Shown: positions 18,196 to 25,935 of the stretch, piece after piece | Position numbering within the stretch: position 1 is the first letter of the stretch | Layout: every line of letters starts with the position of its first letter | DNA from: an uncultured Oscillochloris sp. | Lineage (GTDB): Bacteria > Chloroflexota > Chloroflexia > Chloroflexales > Chloroflexaceae | DNA length: 42,095 nucleotides | Reading direction: 5' to 3' | NCBI GenBank assembly: GCA_903887465.1 | Contig: CAISPW010000137.1 | Span: 1 to 42,095, forward strand | Notes under the pieces: generated by a model | Database searches by the model: none | Told to the model about the DNA's origin: nothing | Seen by the model: only the letters and a program-made list of their open reading frames with translations | Made by a program: the position numbers and the translations under genes

Positions 18196-18383
18196 CCAAC
18201 ATCTTGGATGGCCGCGAGGATCGCCGCCAGGCCGAGCGCATCTTCACGCTCGACCCGCAGGGTGCGATCGGCCAGGTTGGCCGTCGCCCGGCGCACCCCC
18301 GACAGCGCCCGCACCGCCGTGAGGATCGCCTGCCGGTCGGCCTCGCGGCGCATCCCGTTTATCCACAGAATCTCTAGGGTCAT
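18171..18383 (-). CDS. Heavy-metal-associated (HMA)-like small protein without CxxC
   Basis: The 70-residue product follows the ferredoxin-like HMA pattern: a first strand LEILWING, a loop beginning GM, a helix AILTAVRALSGV, strands ATANLADRTLRVE, a second helix and the ending DVGYRAA. In copper chaperones the loop reads GMxCxxC; here it reads GMRREAD, so the metal-binding cysteines are absent. The start is set by AGAGG eight bases before the ATG at 18383; a longer version from 18449 has no support. The gene is convergent with the CHASE4 kinase and overlaps its last 25 bases. It may bind a partner rather than copper. The family assignment is moderate. Confidence 0.6.
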   Translation of the reverse strand: MTLEILWINGMRREADRQAILTAVRALSGVRRATANLADRTLRVEREDALGLAAILAAIQDVGYRAAALA

Positions 18384-18579
18384 CTGGATTGCCTCTGCGG
18401 AGGGCGACGCACCGGCACCCCGCGCACTTCTGCTGCTGCCCGCCGCCATCCGGCGTCGATACGTCGCTCGCAGGTCTTCGTATCCGATTGACGTGCGGCG
18501 GCGGCGGAAGGTTGCGGATAGCTATGCCCGAATCGCAGGATCGCGGCTACCAACCACCTGCCGTATGCCCGCAGTAGGT

Positions 18580-18608
18580 TTGACGCTCCCCTGCTTTGCT
18601 GGTATGAT
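18580..18608 (+). promoter_or_regulatory. Predicted sigma70-type promoter for fni
   Basis: TTGACG and TATGAT are separated by exactly 17 bases. Transcription would start near 18615, giving a 5' leader of about 40 bases that contains AAGGAG before the ATG at 18655. This is the best consensus promoter seen in the window. Confidence 0.6.
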
Positions 18609-18654
18609 CCGCCCGACACCCATTGCAGTGTAGACAGAGCATAAGGAGCGCGCG

Positions 18655-19689
18655 ATGCCCGAAGCAGGCCCAACCGAGGGGCGCAAGGCGGAGCATATCC
18701 GGATTGTGCTAAACGAGGATGTGGCGGCCAAGGGGGTTTCCACGGGCTTTAGCGCCTACCGCCTGCCGCACACGGCCATCCCCGAGCTGGATCTGGCGGA
18801 GGTGGACACGCGGACGACCTTCCTGGGCAAGCCGATGCGCGCACCGCTGCTGATCAGCTCGATGACCGGCGGGGCCGACGTGGCCGAGCGGATCAACCTA
18901 GCGTTGGCCGAGGCGGCCGAACACTTGGGCCTCGCCATGGGCGTGGGATCGCAGCGGGCCGCCATTGCCGACGCACGGCTGGCCAGCACCTACCAGGTGC
19001 GCCGAGTGGCCCCGCGCATGCCTCTGCTGGCCAACCTCGGCGCGGTGCAACTGAACTACGGCTACGGCGTGGACCAGTGCCGGCGCGCGGTGGACATGAT
19101 CGAGGCCGACGCCTTGATCCTGCACCTCAACCCGCTCCAGGAGGCCGTGCAGCCCGAGGGCAACACCAACTTCAAGGGGCTGCTGGCGAAGATCGCGCAG
19201 ATCTGCCGGGCGCTTGAGGTGCCGGTGATCGTCAAAGAGGTGGGCAACGGCATCGGCGCGGTCGACGCGCGGCGGCTCTACGAGTGTGGCGTCCAGATCG
19301 TCGATGTGGCCGGGGCCGGGGGCACCAGTTGGAGCGAAGTCGAGCGCTTCCGCCAGCCCGGCGAGCATGGCCAGCGCGTGGCCGGAACCTTCGCCAGTTG
19401 GGGACTCTCGACGGCTGACTGCGTGCGCCAGGTGCGCGCCGCCCTGCCCCAGGCCACGATCATCGGCTCTGGCGGCATCCGCAGTGGGATGGACGTGGCC
19501 AAGGCGATTGCCCTGGGTGCCGATCTGGCCGGCACCGCCAAGCCCGTCCTCGCCGACGCGATTAACGAGCGCGGCACCGAGGCGGTGGTCGAGAGCCTTG
19601 AGAGCTTCCTGCGCGAGCTGCGCGTGGCCATGTTCTGTAGCGGCTGCGCCGACCTGCGCGCCTTGCGCGCCCTCCAGATCGGTGCCTAA
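18655..19689 (+). CDS. fni: Type 2 isopentenyl-diphosphate delta-isomerase
   Basis: The 344-residue protein is an FMN-dependent type 2 IPP isomerase, which interconverts isopentenyl and dimethylallyl diphosphate in isoprenoid synthesis. Diagnostic segments are RKAEHI at the N-terminus (10-15), LLISSMTGG (65-73), GSQRAA (98-103), the HLNPLQE motif (157-163) with the Gln and Glu used for proton transfer and metal binding, QPEGNTNF just after it, [16 protein letters not shown] and the phosphate-binding [10 protein letters not shown]. Length and motif order match the family. The start is supported by AAGGAG seven to eight bases upstream and by a consensus promoter. The gene is cytoplasmic housekeeping and would serve carotenoid, quinone and chlorophyll side-chain supply. 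Confidence 0.96.
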   Translation: MPEAGPTEGRKAEHIRIVLNEDVAAKGVSTGFSAYRLPHTAIPELDLAEVDTRTTFLGKPMRAPLLISSMTGGADVAERINLALAEAAEHLGLAMGVGSQRAAIADARLASTYQVRRVAPRMPLLANLGAVQLNYGYGVDQCRRAVDMIEADALILHLNPLQEAVQPEGNTNFKGLLAKIAQICRALEVPVIVKEVGNGIGAVDARRLYECGVQIVDVAGAGGTSWSEVERFRQPGEHGQRVAGTFASWGLSTADCVRQVRAALPQATIIGSGGIRSGMDVAKAIALGADLAGTAKPVLADAINERGTEAVVESLESFLRELRVAMFCSGCADLRALRALQIGA

Positions 19690-19730
19690 GGCATGTTTCA
19701 AACGCACCTGACCGTTCAGCGACGAGACGA

Positions 19731-19878
19731 TGAGGCGACGAGGCGATACTATCGCGTCATCGCCTCATCGCCTCATTGCAGGACTGTCGCCCTAAACCTT
19801 TTCTATCTTGGTTGAAGTTACCAGCTTTGCTGGCAATTTTAACCAACATATGATCACTATTGGGGGCCTGCGGCCCCC
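19731..19878. repeat. Series of three hairpins between fni and recF
   Basis: Three inverted repeats fill the 198-base gap. First are 17-base arms with one mismatch (19731-19747 with 19759-19775), built on TGAGGCGA repeats. Second is an imperfect 18-base stem with a TTT loop (19808-19825 with 19829-19846). Third is a GGGGGCC/GGCCCCC stem with a TGC loop (19862-19878). The first two may terminate fni transcription. The third ends nine bases before the recF start and could occlude its initiation region, which lacks a clear ribosome-binding site. Confidence 0.5.
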
Positions 19879-19887
19879 AGATCCCCC

Positions 19888-21066
19888 ATGCACGTCTCCC
19901 AGCTGAGCCTGCGCGACTTCCGCAACTACCAGAAGTTTGACCTCCAGGTGTCGCCGGGGATCAGCCTGCTCTACGGGCCGAACGCCGCAGGCAAGACCAG
20001 CGTGCTGGAGGCGCTGTTTTACCTGGCCACCACCCGCTCGCCACGCATCAGCGCCGACCGCGAGCTGGTGCGCTGGGATGCGGTTGGCGAGGCTGGGGTG
20101 ACGCCGTTCGCCCGAGTGGCCGCCGAGGTACGCCGTAACACTGGCAAGGTGCGCCTAGAGGTGATCGTGCAGCGCCGCGCCGATGAGGACGGCCAGATCA
20201 CCAACACCTCGCAGAAGCTGGTGCGGATCGATAAGCGCCCCGCCCGCACGATTGACCTGGTGGGCCAGTTGCACGTGGTCCTCTTCACCCCCGCCGACCT
20301 GGCCCTGGTGGACGGCCCACCCGCCGAGCGCCGCCGCTACATTGATATCACCCTCTCTCAGCTTGACCCGCACTATGTGCGTACCCTGGCCCAGTACCAG
20401 AAGATCGTGCAGCAGCGCAACAGCCTGCTGCGCTCCTGGCGCGAGCGCCGCCGCCCGCCACGCGCCGTGGACGATGAGTTGGGCTATTGGGATCAGGAGC
20501 TCTCGGCGACCGGCGGCTACCTGCTGGCCGAGCGGCTGCGCGCCGTGGCCGAGCTGAACCTGATCGTCGGCCCGCTCTTCTGCGCGATCAGCGGCGATGC
20601 CGCGCCTCTGCTGATCGAGTATCGGCCCAGCTTGCCTTTGGAAGGGCAGCGCGACGCCGGTGGACTCGCGCAGCGCATCGCTCAGGAGTTCAAGGCCAAC
20701 CGTCGCGACGAACTGGCTCGTGGGCAGACTCTCATCGGCCCCCATCGCGACGATCTGGGCTTCACCGTGGCCGGGATCGACCTGGGGCGCTACGGCTCGC
20801 GCGGCCAGCAGCGCAGCGTCACCCTGACCCTCAAGCTGGGCGAGGCCGACCTGATGCGCCAGCGCAGCAGCGAGGCACCCATCCTGCTGCTCGATGATAT
20901 GCTGAGCGAACTGGACTCCCGGCGGCGCACGCATCTGCTGGAGGCCATCCGCCGACCCGAGCAGCAGACTCTGCTGACCGCCACGGATCTGAGCGACTTT
21001 GGGGCGGAGTTCCTCGCGGAGATCACGCGGCTGCGGGTTGAGGGCGGAATGATCTATCCAGGGTAG
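19888..21066 (+). CDS. recF: DNA replication and repair protein RecF
   Basis: The 392-residue protein is an ABC-type ATPase of the RecF family, which loads RecA at single-strand gaps together with RecO and RecR. It opens with LRDFRNY (8-14) and has Walker A GPNAAGKT (30-37), the Q-loop region, an ABC signature around [10 protein letters not shown] and Walker B/D-loop [12 protein letters not shown]. Length and motif order are normal. In many bacteria recF is next to dnaN and gyrB; here it follows fni instead. The ATG lacks a clear ribosome-binding site and is preceded by a small stable hairpin. The gene is convergent with the Cmr operon and leaves a 116-base gap. Confidence 0.95.
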   Translation: MHVSQLSLRDFRNYQKFDLQVSPGISLLYGPNAAGKTSVLEALFYLATTRSPRISADRELVRWDAVGEAGVTPFARVAAEVRRNTGKVRLEVIVQRRADEDGQITNTSQKLVRIDKRPARTIDLVGQLHVVLFTPADLALVDGPPAERRRYIDITLSQLDPHYVRTLAQYQKIVQQRNSLLRSWRERRRPPRAVDDELGYWDQELSATGGYLLAERLRAVAELNLIVGPLFCAISGDAAPLLIEYRPSLPLEGQRDAGGLAQRIAQEFKANRRDELARGQTLIGPHRDDLGFTVAGIDLGRYGSRGQQRSVTLTLKLGEADLMRQRSSEAPILLLDDMLSELDSRRRTHLLEAIRRPEQQTLLTATDLSDFGAEFLAEITRLRVEGGMIYPG

Positions 21067-21114
21067 GGTCATCTTTTTAGGACGACAGTTGTAGTCTCCT
21101 CGGCGGGGAGGCCC

Positions 21115-21134
21115 GGAGGGCAAAGACCCTCCGA
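21115..21134. terminator. Small hairpin between convergent recF and cmr6
   Basis: A perfect CGGAGGG/CCCTCCG stem with a six-base loop lies in the 116-base gap where recF and the Cmr operon converge. It could serve both directions. It lacks a U-tract on either strand, so the assignment is weak. Confidence 0.3.
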
Positions 21135-21182
21135 AAGAAATGGACATCTGAAGAATGAGAACGTGGAGCCGGTTGCATGAGA

Positions 21183-22241
21183 TTATCCTTTTTCGGCGAC
21201 ATATGCCGCAAGCTCGCGGTACCACGATTTTTCCGCCGATGCCTTGGCCCGACCTGCCTGCGTGACTTTATCTAGGATCGCCTGAGCGACACGTTGGCGC
21301 ATCTTCAGCGGTGCCTCAAGCTGCTGCCACTCCTGGTAGAACTTATTGATCTCGCTGGTGACACGGCCCACGGGGAGATCGGCGACGCGCGTACATAGGT
21401 CGTCCACACTGCGCTGGCTGGGGTCAACCGGCTTCTCCTCCAACTCCATCCGCCCGTACCCACTGCTGGTCTTCGCACCCACCCCCAATTCGCGCAGGGC
21501 GTGGCCCAGGATCGTGAAGGTCGCGTCTACCCAGTGTTCCGGGCCGTTCAGGGCGATCAGGTAGCTGCCGGTGGCGCTGAGGAAGGGCACGGGCGTTGGG
21601 CTGTCCCAGTCGGCGGGGGAGATATTCTTGCCTCCGTAGTAGTCGGGGTGATGGACGGTGATGACGTCCGGGTGGAGCGCCTGCTTTGCGAAGCCGCTCT
21701 CCGGCACGTACAGCGCATCGAAGAAGCTGATGTACCCGGCGTTGGCGGTGTCGCCGAAGATCACGCGGTAGGCATGCTCAGCGACCCAGGCTTTGCGATC
21801 ACCCTCGCCCTCCCAATGCCCCCAGTCGGCGATACCCGCCAGCCGATCCCGAACGAAGCGGGCTGCCAAACCCTTGAGCGCACTACCGGGAATGTAGGGC
21901 ACGCCGTAGGTGTGGTGCAGGGCCACCGATGTCTCCAGCACGCTCTCGTCACCCAGCCCGACGACCATACGCCCAAACACGTTGGCAGTCCGATGCTGCG
22001 CGCCGAGGTTGGTGAGCGATTGCTTCCAGCGGGTGAAGAAGCTCTGGTATATGCTGGAGATCGGGAGTGTCGCAGCTTGACTCATCACCGTCACCAACGG
22101 TTTCTCAGCGTTCGCTTCAAGCTTCTCACCACGCCGGATCTGCGTGGTCAGGTAGCGATCAAGCCAGAGACCGGCGTGGCTCGTCTGATCGTGTTTCAGG
22201 CTATTGAGCGATTGGCGACGTGATTCAGTCACTGTGTGCAT
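21183..22241 (-). CDS. cmr6: Type III-B effector subunit Cmr6
   Basis: This RAMP protein of about 352 residues shows the Cmr6 pattern: an N-terminal stretch with AGLWLDRYL, the IPGSALKGL loop in the middle and the Gly-rich GVGAKTSSGYG near the C-terminus. Cmr6 caps the helical Cmr backbone at the 3' side of the crRNA. It is the last gene of the leftward operon. The ATG at 22241 is preceded by AAGG at a suitable distance; a GTG at 22232 has AGGAGG nine bases upstream and is an equally good start. The start overlaps the end of cmr5 by up to 17 bases, which indicates coupled translation. Confidence 0.9.
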   Translation of the reverse strand: MHTVTESRRQSLNSLKHDQTSHAGLWLDRYLTTQIRRGEKLEANAEKPLVTVMSQAATLPISSIYQSFFTRWKQSLTNLGAQHRTANVFGRMVVGLGDESVLETSVALHHTYGVPYIPGSALKGLAARFVRDRLAGIADWGHWEGEGDRKAWVAEHAYRVIFGDTANAGYISFFDALYVPESGFAKQALHPDVITVHHPDYYGGKNISPADWDSPTPVPFLSATGSYLIALNGPEHWVDATFTILGHALRELGVGAKTSSGYGRMELEEKPVDPSQRSVDDLCTRVADLPVGRVTSEINKFYQEWQQLEAPLKMRQRVAQAILDKVTQAGRAKASAEKSWYRELAAYVAEKG

Positions 22242-22611
22242 CCTCCTCGCCTTCGCCTGGCTCCACATTCAATACCGACTGTGCGAAACGCTTGTACCAG
22301 AGTAGCGCGTCGAGTACCTGTTGGGTTAGGCGCATATATTCGCAAAGCTCTGCGCTGCGCGCTTTTGCTGCCAGTTTGTCACTGCATCCGACTGTTGCTC
22401 CCAGGTCGCGAAGCAGTTGGCATTGTGAACCAGATTTGTCGCCACGTGCTTCGACGAATGTTAGCGCCTGGGCGAGACCGGCGGTGCGAATGAGGATCGG
22501 CAGCTTGTGGGCCATGCCGCCGTATTTTTTGCGGTTCATCCTTTCGTCGTTTGTGATCGCGCATACTCGATTATAGACATCCTGCGCATATTTCTGCTCA
22601 CGTGTCTGCAT
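22225..22611 (-). CDS. cmr5: Type III-B small subunit Cmr5
   Basis: The 128-residue, largely helical protein begins MQTREQKYAQDVYNRV, the typical start of Cmr5, and has the expected small size. Cmr5 forms the minor filament that contacts the target RNA strand beside Cmr4. GGAGGT lies seven bases before the ATG at 22611. It starts two bases after the cmr4 stop and its end overlaps cmr6. The open frame continues upstream into cmr4, but that part is not coding. The assignment rests on the N-terminal pattern, size and position in the operon. Confidence 0.85.
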   Translation of the reverse strand: MQTREQKYAQDVYNRVCAITNDERMNRKKYGGMAHKLPILIRTAGLAQALTFVEARGDKSGSQCQLLRDLGATVGCSDKLAAKARSAELCEYMRLTQQVLDALLWYKRFAQSVLNVEPGEGEEDAHSD

Positions 22612-22613
22612 GG

Positions 22614-23477
22614 CTACACCTCCCTCATGCTGATCCGGCAGAGTCCACGCCCGATGGTGGCTTTGCCGCCAAGTTGCAGCGGCTTCGCGGTGCAAGTGCC
22701 GATGATCGTGATGATCTGTCCGGCGTCCATTTTGGTCATGCCATTCGGCATGATCATCAGCGGCCCGGCTAACACCGTCTCGGTGGGCAGCGACTCCTCG
22801 TACCATAAGCCACCCTTGGCGACCGTCTTTGTCTGTTCTTCCAGCCGAATCCGTGCGGTGATCTCGGTTGCCGTTGTCAGCAGGAAGTTCAGCACATCAT
22901 CGTGAACGACACAGAGACGTTCGGCGAGCATGGCTTGCCAGATCGGATCATTGGCGAAGATGTGCGAGGCCAGCCAGTTGGCCCACGCAGTCGTGGTCGG
23001 ATCGCTCGTCGCCGTTAGGTCAAGATCCTCTAAGTAGACCGAGTCGCCGCTGAGCCGCAGCTTTGAGCTATCGGCTACCGTGCACTGTTGCTCACTCACT
23101 GGATTGCCAATATCGCCAGGGAGATCCTTCATCGCGGCATCGCGGGCATCGCGGGCGAAACGGCGCAGCACGTAGGGTGAAGTGACCCAGGCGAAGGTGC
23201 CAGCCAGCGAGCGGATGGGCAACAGCAGCAGGCGCTGGTCGGCGAAGTGTGCCGCACCGGCGTGCAGATCGCCGTCTTTGGTGTCGGGGCCAAAGATTGA
23301 GACACGCTGTGCATCAGGGCAAGCGCCACGCAACGTGCCTTTGAGCGAGGAACCCGGCAGGTAGGGGAGTCCGGTGGCCTTCTCGCGGGCAATCGGCAGG
23401 TCAATCACGCCGACGCCCTGGCCGGTGCCGGGGTGCAGTGGCGAGAGGGCGTGGGTGAAGAGCATACGGGTGATCAT
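22614..23477 (-). CDS. cmr4: Type III-B backbone RAMP and target-RNA nuclease Cmr4
   Basis: The 287-residue Cas7-family protein carries the Cmr4 signature LHPGTGQGVGVIDLPI near the N-terminus, followed by LPYLPGSSLKGTL. His15 and Asp26 fall at the residues known from Pyrococcus furiosus Cmr4 to matter for target-RNA cleavage (Asp26 is the catalytic one). RNA cutting every six nucleotides is therefore expected to be intact. The C-terminal Gly-rich loop reads LGGKATIGRG. GGGAG lies nine bases before the ATG at 23477. It starts six bases after the cmr1 stop and ends two bases before cmr5. Confidence 0.95.
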   Translation of the reverse strand: MITRMLFTHALSPLHPGTGQGVGVIDLPIAREKATGLPYLPGSSLKGTLRGACPDAQRVSIFGPDTKDGDLHAGAAHFADQRLLLLPIRSLAGTFAWVTSPYVLRRFARDARDAAMKDLPGDIGNPVSEQQCTVADSSKLRLSGDSVYLEDLDLTATSDPTTTAWANWLASHIFANDPIWQAMLAERLCVVHDDVLNFLLTTATEITARIRLEEQTKTVAKGGLWYEESLPTETVLAGPLMIMPNGMTKMDAGQIITIIGTCTAKPLQLGGKATIGRGLCRISMREV

Positions 23478-23483
23478 CAGGGG

Positions 23484-24785
23484 CTACTCCCTTTCCAGGT
23501 AGTCGAGAAAGGCGCGCAGGACATCGGTTGTGCCGTTGAGACGTGAAGTTACACCATCAGCGCACATAATCATCTGCGCCTCTGCGGGGCTAAGATCAGA
23601 TTGAACGGGCAGTTCACCGCGTGCCGTCTTGATGACAAGCTGCTCAGGAACTCGCGAACCAGCGAGCAAGACGGCTATCCCAAGATAACCATTGGTGCAG
23701 GCAAGTGGTCTAAGGATGAGCGGGCTGGCGAATCGCTCTTTACCTGGCACATTAACCGTATTATTGCCACGCGGATCGCCCTCTTGCTGGTCTTTGTGTT
23801 TGTACTGAATGATCAGTGGTAACCCAAATGCGGCACGCGGGAATTTGCGAATTGACGAAATAACCTGCTGATGGCGATGTGAACGCTGTCCTGTCAGACG
23901 GCGAACCTCATCCTGCTCGGGCCAGCGGTTACGACCAGGACAAGGCCGGCCTTGTTCATCTCGGCCTTGCGGACGCTCCTGCCGGAAATTCTTGAGCGCA
24001 TTGAGCAGCCGACGCCATATGGTGAGCACATCCTGCTCCGCTCTGATCAGAACCAGATTGTCTAGCTCACGGGTGAGATGTGGGACGTGTAGCGGCCATG
24101 TTCCCACAGCTACATACCGGGCAAGGCGCTCACGCAACCAGTTTTCGCAGGGCTGTTGCGCATCGGGCGGCACGTCGGTGATCGTGTTGCCTGCTACTTG
24201 GATTAACTTGATGGCTCCAAACCCGCGTCGTGTTCGGGCACCAATGCCACCGAAGGTTTCCCATGCCCAGAGTGCTGCATCTACATCGAGCTTATCCTTC
24301 GCGGTATCGGGGAAGGTAATCGAAAGCGTAAACTCGATGTTTTCGTAGACGCTGCCTTTGGCCTCGTTCAGTGGGAATGCACCGTAGCTGTAGGGTGATC
24401 GGGGCTCGCCAACGGTAAGTCCGGGTTTGCGCGGATCAGCGATGAAGGCACGTGGTTTAGGTTGATCTTTGTTCCCTCTCACCACTACCTCCACTTTCGA
24501 TGGCCCGCCGCCCTTGTCGTTGCTCGCCGCGCCCCACAGCGCATCCTCGGCCTTCTTCAGATCCTCGACCGTGGTGTACTGCCCGCCACGGGTGGCCCGC
24601 CACCAGAAGCGCAGGTGTCCACGGATGCTGGTGGCGCGGATCACTGTCACCGGGTCGTAGTTCTGTGGCTCGACGCCGCCGCCAAAGAGTGGGGTGATCA
24701 GTTTGTAGCTGCGTTCCTGGGTGATGTAGCCCTCGCGTACCTTCGGTGTGACATCTGGCGGTGTGCCGGGGTCATGCCGTCCCAT
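23484..24785 (-). CDS. cmr1: Type III-B RAMP subunit Cmr1
   Basis: The protein of about 433 residues is recognised by the Cmr1 motif SIRGHLRFWWRATRG (residues 54-68) and by the downstream Gly-rich FGGIGARTRRGFG. Cmr1 sits at the 3'-end side of the crRNA in the Cmr complex. The ATG at 24785 has AAGGAG eight bases upstream; the longer frame to 24911 lies inside cmr3 and is not supported. Its start overlaps the last 14 bases of cmr3, consistent with coupled translation. The length is within the family range. Confidence 0.93.
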   Translation of the reverse strand: MGRHDPGTPPDVTPKVREGYITQERSYKLITPLFGGGVEPQNYDPVTVIRATSIRGHLRFWWRATRGGQYTTVEDLKKAEDALWGAASNDKGGGPSKVEVVVRGNKDQPKPRAFIADPRKPGLTVGEPRSPYSYGAFPLNEAKGSVYENIEFTLSITFPDTAKDKLDVDAALWAWETFGGIGARTRRGFGAIKLIQVAGNTITDVPPDAQQPCENWLRERLARYVAVGTWPLHVPHLTRELDNLVLIRAEQDVLTIWRRLLNALKNFRQERPQGRDEQGRPCPGRNRWPEQDEVRRLTGQRSHRHQQVISSIRKFPRAAFGLPLIIQYKHKDQQEGDPRGNNTVNVPGKERFASPLILRPLACTNGYLGIAVLLAGSRVPEQLVIKTARGELPVQSDLSPAEAQMIMCADGVTSRLNGTTDVLRAFLDYLERE

Positions 24786-25935
24786 TGTTTTGCTCCTTGA
24801 GATCCCACGTCCCCAACACCGCGAGGCCAAAGCCGTCACGCTGGTCTTGCTCATCATCACTGACGCAGTGCATCCATGTGTCTTCAACCCACGTCCGAAT
24901 GGCGGCGTCATCCCCGCTCAGCTTCAGGAAGTAGACGCTCCCGGCAGGAGTTAGATGGCGCGTAGGCTTGGGCCGCCTCTTGTCGTAGTCCCATCCCGAC
25001 ACCACGTGCGGCCGGCCAACGGCGGCGGCGATGATCTGCGGGGTGACGCCGTGGCGTGGCTGGATCAGCCAGCTTGGATCGTAGCCCTCGCAAAAGCAGG
25101 CTGGGGTGAGCAGGATCAGCCGACACTGTTTGTCCTGCACGATGTGCGTACTTAGACCATCGGGTATAGACGGCAGCGGTTGTGTACTTGTGCGCCACAT
25201 CGCCAGACGCCGCTCGCCGCCGAGCGTGTCAACAGCCTGCGGGTGCGGTATTTCGTGATCACTGGCAATGGCCAGGGCCAACCGACGCGCTGCGCTGAGG
25301 GCCTGATGGTCTTTCCCGCCACGGGTAAACTCCATCCCGCTGGTCTCGAAGAGCTTGCCCTCCTTAGCCGCGCCCCGGTCTGAGTCGTGTTGAATGTGGA
25401 TGCGCGACTCGCGGGTTGGCCCGGTGTGGCCCAGATCGTCCGGGATTGGCGACTCGTTGTGCGGGTTGATGAGCCATGCGGCAAAGCGATCCCAGCACCA
25501 GAATGCTGGCGCGTCCTTTTTCGGCTTACGCGGGTCAGCGCTAGGCAACCCTACCGGAACCAAGTCATCGGGCAGGTCGGTATACTCATCGGCCTGGAGT
25601 GTCAACGGCACCAGCCTGCGTAGCTCCGATGGATCGTTGTCAGCGTCGAAGAGCAGCGCGTCGGCGGGGGCGGGTGCCAGATAATCCCAGTGATCTTTAT
25701 TCCACTCAACCAGCAGCGGGCCGCGCACCGCGATCTTTTTGAGATCAGCAAGTTGCGCCTGGGTCTGCGTGAAGATGCCATGCTCGTCCAACCCAGCCTG
25801 CGTGCGCAGGGCACCCGTGGTGGTTGAGGGAAAGGGAAAGGCCAGCGAAACCGCACGTACGCCGGGGTCAGGGCCGAAGGGCCGCCCATCGCGTACAATC
25901 AGCGGGTCGCGTGGCTCAATGATCCAGACGGTCAT
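24772..25935 (-). CDS. cmr3: Type III-B Cas5-like subunit Cmr3
   Basis: The 387-residue protein begins with IIEPRDPLIVRDGRPF, the hallmark N-terminus of Cmr3. It contains FPFPSTTTGALRT (33-45) and ends with a C-terminal RAMP half including LTPAGSVYFLKL. Cmr3 binds the 5' handle of the crRNA and contacts Cmr2. Its ATG overlaps the cmr2 stop by four bases (ATGA), so the two are translationally coupled. Confidence 0.95.
   Translation of the reverse strand: MTVWIIEPRDPLIVRDGRPFGPDPGVRAVSLAFPFPSTTTGALRTQAGLDEHGIFTQTQAQLADLKKIAVRGPLLVEWNKDHWDYLAPAPADALLFDADNDPSELRRLVPLTLQADEYTDLPDDLVPVGLPSADPRKPKKDAPAFWCWDRFAAWLINPHNESPIPDDLGHTGPTRESRIHIQHDSDRGAAKEGKLFETSGMEFTRGGKDHQALSAARRLALAIASDHEIPHPQAVDTLGGERRLAMWRTSTQPLPSIPDGLSTHIVQDKQCRLILLTPACFCEGYDPSWLIQPRHGVTPQIIAAAVGRPHVVSGWDYDKRRPKPTRHLTPAGSVYFLKLSGDDAAIRTWVEDTWMHCVSDDEQDQRDGFGLAVLGTWDLKEQNNGTA

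Noticed and set aside
20155-21225. Minus-strand open frame of 356 codons opposite recF
   Set aside because: The sense strand encodes RecF with all motifs. The antisense frame has shadow-like composition.
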